From: UBA4459 sp963776205
GTDB taxonomy: Bacteria > Bacteroidota > Bacteroidia > Bacteroidales > F082
NCBI GenBank assembly: GCA_963776205.1
Contig: CAVZLR010000001.1
Span: forward strand, 682,001 to 746,000
DNA: 64,000 bases
Direction: 5' to 3'
Below, piece by piece: positions 53,296-62,381 of this stretch. A program made the translations under genes and the position numbers. The notes under the pieces are model-generated. The model worked only from the letters and a program-made list of their open reading frames with translations, was not told where the DNA came from and searched no databases. Each line of letters starts with the position of its first letter. Position 1 is the stretch's first letter.

Positions 53296-53938
53296 TTGGA
53301 CGTCTGATCCATCAGGTTTTAATTCTACCGAACAAAACCCGGTTGTTTCACCATTGATAACAACGGTATATATGGTTGAAGTAAATGACAGCGAACATAT
53401 AGTAAGTTCCGAAACAGATATTGCAGTTAATTCTTTACCCACTATAACACTTGGCAACTGGCCCGGACAACTATGTAATCAGGAGGAACCTCCGGTACAA
53501 TTAACAGCTACTCCATCCGGAGGAATTTACAGCGGTAACCACGTAACAAGCAGCGGGCTATTTTCTCCTGAAGAAGCAACGGTTGGCTGGCATGTAATTA
53601 CCTATACTTACAATGATAATAACGGTTGTGAATCCTCAGAACAGGATTCTATTTATGTAGATAATTGTGTTGGTATTAATAACAATCTGACAAATGAGGC
53701 TTCTGTGATGTTATTTCCGAATCCAAATAAGGGAATTTTCATCATAAAAAGTGAACATTTAATTCAGAAAGTTGAAATAGTAAATATGCTGGGTGAAGTT
53801 CAATTCAGTAAATCAGTTGAAGCAAACAGTGTACATTTTAACACAGGGCTTGTTAAGGGAATGTATATAATTCATATTTTTGTTGTCAGCAACCAAAGAA
53901 ATTCCCAGGTTCTTAAAAAGAAAATAGTGATAAACTAA
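53282..53938 (+). CDS. Detached C-terminal part (Ig-like unit and T9SS domain) of the propeller protein
   Basis: This frame continues the protein at 50032 after the break at about 53281. It encodes TYTYSWTSDPSGF, a cysteine-containing unit (LCNQEEPPVQLTA ... GWHVITYTYND) and a type A sorting domain (LFPNPNKGIFIIKSE ... KKIVIN). An ATG at 53222 opens the same frame but overlaps the preceding coding sequence out of frame and is not a credible start. The same C-terminal module, clearly homologous, ends the neighbouring gene at 54014-56264. Confidence 0.75.
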   Translation, partial: TYTYSWTSDPSGFNSTEQNPVVSPLITTVYMVEVNDSEHIVSSETDIAVNSLPTITLGNWPGQLCNQEEPPVQLTATPSGGIYSGNHVTSSGLFSPEEATVGWHVITYTYNDNNGCESSEQDSIYVDNCVGINNNLTNEASVMLFPNPNKGIFIIKSEHLIQKVEIVNMLGEVQFSKSVEANSVHFNTGLVKGMYIIHIFVVSNQRNSQVLKKKIVIN

Positions 53939-54013
53939 TTATTTATTAATTAATTAGCCTGTAACAGATTTATAATTATTAGAAAAAATATTTTTAACAA
54001 AAACACGATTTAT

Positions 54014-56264
54014 ATGAAAAAGTTTTATTCAGTATTAGCAATCATGCTAATTGCATTTACTGCCTTTCCGCAGCAGATTGACCGCAACCTTATGTTGCTG
54101 GAAATAGGCACAAGAGCTGTAGGTTGACCTTATTGTCCAAGTACAGCAATAGCAGCTGATTACTTGCACGACAATGGATTATCCTGTAGGCAATAATAGA
54201 AATCATGTATCCAGGTGTATACCCGTATGTACTAACGAATATTCTACTGACGCGAAACTCAATTATTATTCCATTACTGTACTTCCTTACTACCAAATTT
54301 GATGGGAACTTGGCGTGAATTAGTAGGTGGTGGTTCTAGTGTTCAGCAACCACTTATATCTAATAAGTGAATGCCAAAGAATGGCTATACCCACATCTTT
54401 TAACGTAGAAATTCTGGGTTCTTATTCAGGTAATAATTATGACATCATCGTAAGAGTAACTAAGGTGGCTGATTATTCAGGTACCAATTTAAAGGTTAGA
54501 TTAGCCCTTACGGAATCTCATAGAGCTTATAGCTGGTACGGTCTTGATGAAGTAAATTTCGTGAACCGATTAATGGTACCCGATGCCAATGGAACATCTG
54601 ATATAACTTTACAAGTATTGGTCAGACCATTGATGTCCCGTTAAGCTTTGTTTTTGACGACGTATGGGATATTGATAATTGTGAGTTGGTGGCTTTTATT
54701 CAGGATGACGCGTCTAAAGAAGCACTTAATGCGGATGCTGTGATGATTACAAACTTACAGCCAGCCGTTCCTATTGCAGCCTTTGAGGGTTCGCCATTAT
54801 CAGGATATCCGCCATTATCTGTTGATTTTACGGACTTGTCTGCCGGATTGATTGATACGTTGGGACTGGACTTTCGGTGATGGAAATACTTCAACTCAGA
54901 AAATCCAACAAATGTATATGACAACTCCGGGTACTTATACAGTAAGTCTGACATGTATCGGTACTGGTGGAACTGATACCGAAACAATTACGGATTATGT
55001 AGAGGTTGTTCCTTTACCCCCCGCCCCTGTAGCTGATTTCGAAGGAGATGTACTTACAGGACAAGCGCCATTTACAGTCCATTTTACGGACCTTTCATCA
55101 AGCGTTATTGATGACTGGGATTGGGATTTTGGTAATGGTGGTTTCTCAGGACTTCAAAACCCATCATGTACCTATTCGAGCCCTGGAACTTATACGGTAA
55201 GTTTATCTGTTTCCGGTCCCGGTGGTGATGATGAAGAAATAAAAGTGGATTATATTGTTATTACAGCTGCTGCGCCCGAACCTGATTTTACATCGGATAA
55301 TACTTACGGACCCGCTCCGCTAACGGTGAATTTCACGGATATGTCTGACGGTATTGTTGATACCTGGCTCTGGGAATTTGGCGATGGCAGTACTTCTACT
55401 GAACAAAACCCACAACATATTTTTACCGATGAAGATTACTTTGATGTTTCTCTCACTGTTTCAGGTCCGGGAGGATCAGAAACCATCACCAAAGAAGACT
55501 TTATTAATACCCTTGACCTGGTTAGCGTAACTGTTTCTGCTTCACCCGAAGAAATTTGTGTGATGCAAACAACAGAGCTTAATGCAGAAGCCTCAGGAGG
55601 TTCAGAGACCTATACCTATAGCTGGACATCTGATCCGGAAGGTTTTGTGTCTGATGAACAAAATCCGATGGTGTCACCCACAGAAACCACTACCTATATG
55701 GTAGAGGTATCAGATGGTGAACAGGTGGTGAATGGTGAAATAGAAGTAATGGTATATCTGCTACCTGAAATTACCCTGGGCGACTGGCCTGAGCAATTGT
55801 GTAACCAGCAGGAACCTCCGGTACAGCTATCAGCCATGCCCGAAGGAGGAACTTTTAGTGGGGAGCACGTAACGCCAGAAGGTGTATTTTCACCTGAAGA
55901 AGCAACGATGGGATGGCATGTGATCACCTATACTTATGAAGATGAAAATGGATGTGAAAATATGGGTGTTGATTCCATTTATGTGGATAATTGTGTAGGC
56001 ATTTTTGATTCATTTGATAACGAGGCCTCTTTTGCCCTCTACCCAAATCCAAATTCAGGACGTTTTACCATAAAAAGCGATCAAAAAATACAACAAGTGG
56101 TACTAATCAATCAATTAGGCCGTGTTGTTTATCATGAAGAATTCCTTTCACATCAGATTGACTTAGATACAAATCTGGATAAAGGTGTTTATTTTGTGAA
56201 AATAAAATTGGTTGATAAGGAAGGGGTTGATAAAACACTCTACAAAAAGATACTAATCAATTAA
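54014..56264 (+). pseudogene. Omp28-like/PKD T9SS protein with multiple frame breaks
   Basis: The ATG at 54014 starts a signal peptide (MKKFYSVLAIMLIAFTAFPQ), but TGA stops it at 54125-54127, just before PYCPSTAIAADYLHDNG. That corresponds to the Cys-x2-Cys region of Omp28-type proteins. Matching pieces then appear in alternating frames: TNEYSTDAKLNYYSIT; MAIPTSFNVEILGSYSG to MVPDANGTSD (to about 54600); IGQTIDVPLSFVFDDVW to GLIDT (to about 54865). WDWTFGDGNTSTQ, a PKD start, opens the final frame, which is clean to 56264. That part holds three or more PKD units, the cysteine-containing module and a type A sorting domain (ALYPNPNSGRFTIKSD ... KKILIN). At least five indels fall within about 850 bases, but the pieces still look well conserved, so sequence error or very recent decay both fit. 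Confidence 0.8.
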
Positions 56265-56271
56265 TTCAATC

Positions 56272-56300
56272 AAAAAAGGAGGGCGATGCCCTCCTTTTTT
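56272..56300. terminator. Bidirectional intrinsic terminator
   Basis: AAAAAAGGAGGGC (56272-56284) pairs perfectly with GCCCTCCTTTTTT (56288-56300) around a 3-base loop. It lies between two converging genes and overlaps the last bases of the minus-strand stop codon. Confidence 0.9.
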
Positions 56301-57687
56301 ATTTCTTCTCATTTTTTTCTTTCCAAAGCTCATTAAAAGATTTATCGGCAATTATTGGAAAGTTGCGTTTGTTTCCCCAGCTTTTAGTTGCAAACCTGGT
56401 TGCCAGCATATTTTTTGTCTTCCCGGACGCCATATTCATAAGTTTCCTGGAGTCAAATACCCTGGTAGCCCATTTTATGCCTTGTTTTTCCTTAAAAGGT
56501 ATCAATCCGTCTTTAACGGCATCATTGCGGTTCACGAGTAAAAGTTCGTGTAATGGAATTTTAACCGGGCATACTGTTGTACAGGCTCCACAAAGTGATG
56601 ATGCAAAGCTAAGGTGCTTGTAGGTTTTAAAATCTTTTAGATGCGGTGTAATTACTGCTCCTATAGGCCCACTATAGGTGGTGTTGTAACTGTGCCCGCC
56701 AATATTTTTGTACACCGGACAAATATTCAAACAAGCACCACACTTTATACAGGTTAATGCTTGCCGCTGACGCTCTTTTGCCAATAATTTACTACGACCG
56801 TTATCAATTAACACCAGGTACATTTCATCTGGTCCATCTTTCTCGCTATTTTTCCGGGGGCCAGTAATAATCGAATTATAAACGGTTACTTGCTGCCCAG
56901 TACCATGGGTAGCCAGTAACGGCCAGAATAAATCAAGGTCTTTAATACCGGGAATAAGTTTATCGATGCCTGCAATGGCAATATGAATTTTTGGAAACGA
57001 CATCGATAAAAACGCATTGCCTTCGTTTTCAGTAACTGCTACGCCTCCAATATCAGCCAATAAAAAATTAGCTCCGGTAATACCCACATCTGCATGAATA
57101 AATTTTTCCCTTAATAATTCCCTGGTATAAAACGTTAATTCTTCAGGTGTAAGGTTTTCGTCGGTTTGAAATTTTTCATGATATAACGTGGCAATATCTT
57201 CTTTCGACAAGTGCATGGCGGGTGTAACAATATGATATGGTTTTTGATTGGCCTGTTGAACAATGAACTCGCCGAGATCAGTTTCCAATACTTCCAGACC
57301 ATTCTTTTCAAGTGCAGGGTTCAGGTCAATTTCTTCGGTGATCATCGATTTTGATTTCACCACCTTTTTGGCATTTTTTTTCTGAATCAGCTGGATAATC
57401 TCTTTTACTGCCTCATTGGCATCCCTGGCCCAGATTATCTTCCCACCGTTTTTTAAAAAATGATCTTCAAATTCGATCAGGTATTTATCCAGTTCATTAA
57501 TAACCTTATATTTGATATGGCCCGCCCTGTCCCTGGCAAGTTCAAGGTTTCGATAGATTTTTTTTCCTTGATTAACTGCCGCATCATATTTTGAAATATT
57601 GAATTGTATTTTTTTTCGATGTTCCTTATCAAATCCAACTTTTTCAGAAGCACTTAAAAATAATTTATTCTCAGCGGAAATCTTCAC
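56299..57687 (-). CDS. lutB: LUD-domain/iron-sulfur protein of the LutB type
   Basis: A 462-residue cytoplasmic protein. The LUD domain (about 60-290; KVVKSKSMITEEIDLNPALEKNG region) is followed by two [4Fe-4S] motifs, CIKCGACLNICPVY and SLCGACTTVCPVKIPLHELL. This matches LutB, the iron-sulfur subunit of the LutABC L-lactate dehydrogenase complex. lutA and lutC are not adjacent here, so it could also be the related Bacteroidota protein that stands alone or pairs with a distant LutA/LutC. It lies 6 bases behind rpiB, hence co-transcribed. Confidence 0.88.
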   Translation of the reverse strand: MKISAENKLFLSASEKVGFDKEHRKKIQFNISKYDAAVNQGKKIYRNLELARDRAGHIKYKVINELDKYLIEFEDHFLKNGGKIIWARDANEAVKEIIQLIQKKNAKKVVKSKSMITEEIDLNPALEKNGLEVLETDLGEFIVQQANQKPYHIVTPAMHLSKEDIATLYHEKFQTDENLTPEELTFYTRELLREKFIHADVGITGANFLLADIGGVAVTENEGNAFLSMSFPKIHIAIAGIDKLIPGIKDLDLFWPLLATHGTGQQVTVYNSIITGPRKNSEKDGPDEMYLVLIDNGRSKLLAKERQRQALTCIKCGACLNICPVYKNIGGHSYNTTYSGPIGAVITPHLKDFKTYKHLSFASSLCGACTTVCPVKIPLHELLLVNRNDAVKDGLIPFKEKQGIKWATRVFDSRKLMNMASGKTKNMLATRFATKSWGNKRNFPIIADKSFNELWKEKNEKK

Positions 57688-57693
57688 TTATGT

Positions 57694-58146
57694 TTATTTT
57701 AGTAATTGAGAAATTTTTTCTACCCTGCGCTCATGGCGCCCACCTTCAAAAGGTGTTGTAAGAAATACCTGAACCATTTTCCACGATAAGTCGAACGGGA
57801 TAAATCTTCCGGGTAATGATAATATATTGGCGTTGTTATGTTCCCTTGCTAATTTTGTCAACTCTTCATTCCAACACAAAGCAGCCCTTACTTTTGTATA
57901 TTTATTGGCTGTGATCTGGGCACCGTTTCCACTGCCACATATAATAATTCCAGTTTTATACACACCTTCATTTACTGCATGGGCCAACGGGTGAATATAG
58001 TCCGGATAATCAACGCTTTCGTCTGAAAAAATACCATAATCCTTTATTTCATATCCCCTGGAAACCAGTTTTTCTTTTAAATATTCTTTCATCCCGTAAC
58101 CACCATGATCGGCAGCTATGGCTATTATTTTATCAGGTTCATTCAT
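57694..58146 (-). CDS. rpiB: Ribose-5-phosphate isomerase B
   Basis: Interconverts ribose 5-phosphate and ribulose 5-phosphate in the pentose phosphate pathway. The 150-residue length is typical of RpiB. Hallmarks are the N-terminal IAIAADHGGYGMKEYL, the DYPDYIHPLA segment and the active-site loop GIIICGSGNGAQITANKY containing the catalytic Cys. The end HERRVEKISQL is also typical. It heads a two-gene transcript with the LUD protein and has a promoter element upstream. Confidence 0.96.
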   Translation of the reverse strand: MNEPDKIIAIAADHGGYGMKEYLKEKLVSRGYEIKDYGIFSDESVDYPDYIHPLAHAVNEGVYKTGIIICGSGNGAQITANKYTKVRAALCWNEELTKLAREHNNANILSLPGRFIPFDLSWKMVQVFLTTPFEGGRHERRVEKISQLLK

Positions 58147-58165
58147 TGTTCATAAATATGAAAAA

Positions 58166-58173
58166 CAAAATTA
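58166..58173 (-). promoter_or_regulatory. Bacteroidota-type promoter element (minus strand TAATTTTG)
   Basis: Exact TAnnTTTG match on the minus strand, 19 bases upstream of the rpiB start at 58146. Confidence 0.5.
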
Positions 58174-58667
58174 CTCAATTTTGGTCTCAAATTATATGTA
58201 CTTGATATGTAGCTTTTTATTATACGCTGAATGGATGTCTTTTTTACTCAACAAACTAATTTTCAATTTTTTAAAACTTATCAATATTTAGTTGTTAATA
58301 TCTGCTTAATTTTGTTAGGATTTTGGTGATAAAACCGAGCTTATGAACAACAGAATAAGTCGTTTTTAAAATCGTTCATTGATAGCTGCTTTTTATGAAT
58401 AGTTTTTACCAGAAATGAACATTTTTTGTAGTTAGTTTTAAGAAAAAAATATCAACAAAATTAGATATTGACAACTGTTCATTAAATCATCAAATCATTG
58501 ATTTTTAATTTAATTGTTGGTTAAAAGATGTCATTTAAATGTTTATAAACTAGTTTTTGTTTAATATCAAAATATTATGTCATTTTTTATTCAAACAAGC
58601 TAACAGGATATTATTATTATATTATTTAATTAATTAAATAAAATATATATAAAGGAAATTGTTAATA
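58174..58667. other. Long AT-rich intergenic region between rpiB and nadA
   Basis: About 490 bases, visibly richer in A and T than the coding regions and full of short T-runs and A-runs. No protein-coding frame, hairpin with T-run, tRNA-like or CRISPR-like pattern was found. TTGATATTAAAC-type short repeats are only chance-level. A long nadA leader or a small RNA remains possible, but nothing in the sequence shows it. Confidence 0.5.
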
Positions 58668-59603
58668 ATGGATTTAATAAAAGAAATAGAAAAATTAAAA
58701 AAGCAAAAAGACGCCATTATACTGGCGCATTATTATCAGGTTCCCGAAATTCAGGACATCGCCGATTATATAGGCGACAGTTTGGGTCTTGCACAAAAAG
58801 CATCTGAAGCTAAAGCAAAGATAATTGTTTTTGCCGGCGTGCACTTTATGGCCGAAACCGCAAAAATGTTAAATCCGCAAACCAAAGTTGTATTGCCCGA
58901 TTTGGAAGCTGGTTGTTCGCTGGCCGACTCGTGCCCCCTGGATGACTTTGTAGCCTTCAAACAGAAATACCCGGATCATATAGTAATTTCATACATCAAC
59001 ACCACTGCCTCCATTAAAACGGTTACAGATGTGGTCTGTACTTCGGGAAATGCAGTTCAGATTGTGAAATCATTTCCAAAGGATCAGAAAATAATTTTTG
59101 CCCCTGATAAAAATCTGGGCGGTTATATCAACCGCATCACCGGACGCAATATGGTGTTGTGGAATGGTACCTGTGAAGTGCATGATATATTGTCCACTGA
59201 AGCAATCTTTCAAATGAAAGAAAAAAATCCTGATGCCGAGTTGATTGCACATCCCGAATGTAATGCACCTGTGCTAGAACTGGCCGATTACATCGGATCT
59301 ACCACCGGGATGCTCAAATATACTGCCAGCAGCCCTTCCAAAAAGTTTATTGTGGCTACCGAAACAGGAATTATTCACCAGATGCAATTACTATCACCTG
59401 ATAAGGAATTTTTGGTAGTGCCATCTGACGAAACCTGTTCATGCAACGACTGCCCGTATATGAAATTAAATACCATGGAAAAGCTATATTTGGCATTGAA
59501 AAATGAGCAGCCAGAAATTGTACTGGATGAAAAAACCATGGAAATGGCTCGGAAACCCATCGAACGTATGCTTGAATTATCAAAAGAATTAAAATTAATT
59601 TAG
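58668..59603 (+). CDS. nadA: Quinolinate synthase A
   Basis: Condenses iminoaspartate with dihydroxyacetone phosphate to quinolinate in NAD biosynthesis. I chose ATG 58668 (MDLIKEIEKL), preceded by AAAGGAAA at a suitable distance; a TTG three codons upstream is less likely. The 311 residues contain AHYYQVPEIQDIADYIGDS and the cluster-binding Cys83 (GCSLADSC), Cys169 (WNGTCEVH) and one of the cysteines in ETCSCNDCPYM. This gives a [4Fe-4S] site with spacing like that of the short NadA form. Expected partner nadB is not in the window. The MORN gene starts 11 bases after its stop. Confidence 0.96.
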   Translation: MDLIKEIEKLKKQKDAIILAHYYQVPEIQDIADYIGDSLGLAQKASEAKAKIIVFAGVHFMAETAKMLNPQTKVVLPDLEAGCSLADSCPLDDFVAFKQKYPDHIVISYINTTASIKTVTDVVCTSGNAVQIVKSFPKDQKIIFAPDKNLGGYINRITGRNMVLWNGTCEVHDILSTEAIFQMKEKNPDAELIAHPECNAPVLELADYIGSTTGMLKYTASSPSKKFIVATETGIIHQMQLLSPDKEFLVVPSDETCSCNDCPYMKLNTMEKLYLALKNEQPEIVLDEKTMEMARKPIERMLELSKELKLI

Positions 59604-59614
59604 CAGAACATTTG

Positions 59615-61150
59615 ATGATCCGTTTTAAAAATACAGCCTTTTTTGTTCTGGTAATTATCATCTTTTTCAGTTACCAGTCAAAGGTAAATGCGCAGGATGA
59701 TACTCTTTCCATTGACCCAAATGGATATAATAAATTCTATTACGAGGATGGTACACTATCCAGTGAGGGCAGTATGCGCGATGGAAAACCCGATAGCTAC
59801 TGGAAAAATTATTATCCGAACGGACAGATAAAATCGGAAGGAAACCGCAAAGAATATTTGCTAGACAGCCTCTGGAAATTTTATGACGAAGAAGGTAAAG
59901 TGGTATTGGAAATTAATTATGCCGGCGATAAAAAAAATGGTTTTAGATATACTTACCAGGGTGATGAGACCATAAAGGAATTTTTTGTGAATGATGTAAA
60001 ACAGGACCATTCGTATGTGTTGTATTCGGACGGAAATGTTAAGATGAAAATTCCATTTATAAACGGTTTGGAAGAAGGTATTGCAAGGGAATATGATTCC
60101 GAAGGAACCATCATTCAATTAATTACCTACAAAAAAGGCTACGTGGTTGAGCGGGAACGTATCAATCGTTACGATTTGGATAGTTTAGCAAATGGCAGAT
60201 GGAAATGGTTTTATGATGAAGAAACCCTGTGGCAGGAAGGTACTTTTAAGCATGGACTGAAAGATGGATATTTCAAGGAATACGATCGGGAAGGAAACCT
60301 GTTGTCGGCAACCAAATATGTGGATGGAGAAAAAATTGAAAAAGCAGAAGAACTTGTCAAACTGGAAATACGAACCGATTATTATCCGGATGGGAGTGTT
60401 AAAGTGGTGGGTACTTACAAAGATGGAATCCCGGAAGGCGTTCGAAGAGAATATGACGAAGAAGGCAATATTAAGAAGTCCTATATTTTCAGAAATGGTA
60501 AGATCGTTGGGGAAGGCATTTTTACTGACGGCGGAATGCGTGAGGGAAACTGGAAAGAATATTATCCCGATGGCACTTTAAAAGCTCTTGGATCTTACCA
60601 TAATGATGAGCGTGTAGGGCAATGGAAGTTCTATTATCAGGGCGGTCAACTAGAAGAGTTAGGTGCTTATATCAATGGAAAACCGGATAGCGTATGGCGC
60701 TGGTTTTATAAAAGCGGCAAAGTATTGCGGGTCGAGACTTTTTATAACGGGCTGGCAGATGGTGTGATGACCGAATATGATGAAGAAGGAAACATAATCA
60801 CCCAGGGCGATTACCTTGAAGGAAAAGAAGAAGGAGCGTGGTTTTATCAGGTAGGCGATAATCGTGATGAAGGCACCTATGCTGAAGGCATGCGCAATGG
60901 TACCTGGAAATCATTTTATTCGGATGGCACCCTGCGTTTTGAAGGAAAATTTGTGGATGACCTGCCCAATGGTGAACATACCTGGTTCTGGCCCGATGGA
61001 AAATTAAAACAACAGGGCCAATATGTAATGGGTCGTAAGAATGGCGATTGGAAACGATATGACGAATCAAGCCTGTTGATCATCACTATCAATTACAAAG
61101 GCGGTAAAGAAGTGAAATATGACGGTTTTCCGGTAGATGCACCAGAATAA
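59615..61150 (+). CDS. Exported MORN-repeat protein
   Basis: A signal peptide (MIRFKNTAFFVLVIIIFFSYQSKVNAQ) leads into about 15 MORN-type repeats of roughly 22-24 residues with the pattern YYPDGxLKxxGxYxxGxxxGxWKxY. Examples are YYPNGQIKSEG, YYPDGSVKVVGTYKDGIPEG and YYPDGTLKALGSYHNDERVG. The 512 residues are almost entirely repeat. Such proteins are common in Bacteroidota and are thought to form beta-solenoid-like surfaces, with unknown ligand. The TTG before ATG 59615 was rejected as a start. It follows nadA by 11 bases, so it may be co-transcribed, and its stop lies 37 bases before the next gene. Confidence 0.88.
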   Translation: MIRFKNTAFFVLVIIIFFSYQSKVNAQDDTLSIDPNGYNKFYYEDGTLSSEGSMRDGKPDSYWKNYYPNGQIKSEGNRKEYLLDSLWKFYDEEGKVVLEINYAGDKKNGFRYTYQGDETIKEFFVNDVKQDHSYVLYSDGNVKMKIPFINGLEEGIAREYDSEGTIIQLITYKKGYVVERERINRYDLDSLANGRWKWFYDEETLWQEGTFKHGLKDGYFKEYDREGNLLSATKYVDGEKIEKAEELVKLEIRTDYYPDGSVKVVGTYKDGIPEGVRREYDEEGNIKKSYIFRNGKIVGEGIFTDGGMREGNWKEYYPDGTLKALGSYHNDERVGQWKFYYQGGQLEELGAYINGKPDSVWRWFYKSGKVLRVETFYNGLADGVMTEYDEEGNIITQGDYLEGKEEGAWFYQVGDNRDEGTYAEGMRNGTWKSFYSDGTLRFEGKFVDDLPNGEHTWFWPDGKLKQQGQYVMGRKNGDWKRYDESSLLIITINYKGGKEVKYDGFPVDAPE

Positions 61151-61187
61151 TTTCCTATATTCGCCTGACCAAATTAAACACACGGAT

Positions 61188-61811
61188 ATGAAAAAATACT
61201 TATTTGCTTTATTAGCAATGATTTTCGTTTTATCAGCTTGCGAAAATCAGCAAAAGAAAGAAACTGCTTCAGAGGAAGAAGTAGTATTGATTGAAGAAAT
61301 TGTTCCCGTTTCCCTTTCTGATTTTGATGTAAAAGCCGAAGAATTAGTTGGTAAACAGGTAATGTTGACAGGTACGGTTGATCATGTTTGTAAACATGGC
61401 GGACAGCGTATGTTTGTTATTGAAACTGGCTCAGAAGGCCGTGTAAAAGTAACACCAGACGAAAATATTGCGGCTTTCAAAACAGATTTGGAAGGCCAAA
61501 GTGTGAAACTCATTGGTATTGTTGAAGAACAAAGAATTGACGAAGACTACCTGAAAGAATGGGAAGAAGAAGTGATGGCCGGTGTAGACATGGGCGACGA
61601 CAAAGGAGAAGGGTCGCACCTGGGTGGTGATACCGAAAAAGGGGGTAGTGATGCAGATATGGAAGAAGAGATGGAAAAAATCAACAACCTGCGCCAGGAA
61701 ATTGCCGAATCAGAAAAAGGATACCTGGCATTCTATTCTGTGCTTTGCACTGAATACGAAGTAGTAGAAATGGACTTTGAAGAGGAAGAATCAGAACCCA
61801 TCGAGGAATAG
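61188..61811 (+). CDS. Lipoprotein with OB-fold-like domain (CKHGG motif)
   Basis: Start at ATG 61188 gives a lipoprotein signal (MKKYLFALLAMIFVLSAC, Cys18). Residues about 45-115 form an OB-fold-like unit (LVGKQVMLTGTVDHVCKHGG and MFVIETGSEGRVKVTPDE) with a Cys-x-His-Gly-Gly motif that could bind metal or heme. The rest is very acidic with a Gly/Asp-rich loop (MGDDKGEGSHLGGDTEKGG) and a helical end. The gene precedes a PepSY-type membrane protein by 14 bases and, with it and a 57-residue peptide, forms a compact cluster. Function is unknown; a role in periplasmic metal or redox handling is a guess from the motif and neighbours. Confidence 0.75.
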   Translation: MKKYLFALLAMIFVLSACENQQKKETASEEEVVLIEEIVPVSLSDFDVKAEELVGKQVMLTGTVDHVCKHGGQRMFVIETGSEGRVKVTPDENIAAFKTDLEGQSVKLIGIVEEQRIDEDYLKEWEEEVMAGVDMGDDKGEGSHLGGDTEKGGSDADMEEEMEKINNLRQEIAESEKGYLAFYSVLCTEYEVVEMDFEEEESEPIEE

Positions 61812-61825
61812 AAAACCAGAATTTT

Positions 61826-62380
61826 ATGGCGTTTAAGTGGAGGAAGTGGAACCGGGCCGTACATCGCGATTTCGGCTATCTTTTCTTTGGTATGACCCTG
61901 ATCTACGCATTATCGGGTATTGCCATTAACCATATCGACGACTGGAACCCGAACTATAAAGTATATACTGAAGATATTCGTGTAGAACCTTATCAGGGAA
62001 AACCCACCAAAGCTGACATTAAGAAAATGCTGGAACCTTTCGAGGAAGCATCTACCTATAAAAACCACTATTTTCCAGATGAAGGTTATCTGAAAGTTTT
62101 TATAAAAGACGGAAGCGTGTATATCAACCTTAATTCAGGTAACGGGCTGATTGAAAAAACCAAGCGCCGCAGGGTTTTCCGCGAAGTAAACTACCTTCAT
62201 TACAATCCCATTAAATACTGGACCTGGTATTCGGATATTTACGCAGGAGCACTTATTTTACTAGCCGTTACGGGGATACTGATCCCGCGGGGCGATAAAG
62301 GGATTACCAGCAGAGGCTTGTGGATGGTAGCCCTAAGCATTGTTATTCCGCTAATTTATTTATTCATTTATTTCTATTAG
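61826..62380 (+). CDS. PepSY-associated transmembrane protein
   Basis: A 184-residue membrane protein of the PepSY-TM type. It has an N-terminal helix (FGYLFFGMTLIYALSGIAINHI), a periplasmic PepSY-like domain (about 45-115), then two helices (YAGALILLAVTGILIP and WMVALSIVIPLIYLFIYFY). His residues at AVHRDFG, INHIDDW and YLHYNP lie close to the membrane, as in heme-binding PepSY relatives. Its neighbours are the OB-fold lipoprotein upstream and a small membrane peptide directly after it (1 base). Comparable proteins reduce ferric siderophores or act with oxidoreductases, but activity here is not shown. Confidence 0.85.
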   Translation: MAFKWRKWNRAVHRDFGYLFFGMTLIYALSGIAINHIDDWNPNYKVYTEDIRVEPYQGKPTKADIKKMLEPFEEASTYKNHYFPDEGYLKVFIKDGSVYINLNSGNGLIEKTKRRRVFREVNYLHYNPIKYWTWYSDIYAGALILLAVTGILIPRGDKGITSRGLWMVALSIVIPLIYLFIYFY

Positions 62381-62381
62381 C

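Noticed and set aside
53270..53300. Programmed ribosomal frameshift joining the two parts of the propeller protein
   Set aside because: No slippery heptamer, no internal Shine-Dalgarno-like stimulator and no strong downstream stem. A one-base insertion or sequence error is simpler.
54125..54127. TGA in the Omp28-like gene as a possible selenocysteine codon beside PYC
   Set aside because: A Sec codon at the position of a redox Cys is tempting, but several other stops and frame changes follow and no SECIS-like hairpin is seen directly after it. Simple frame damage explains all of it.
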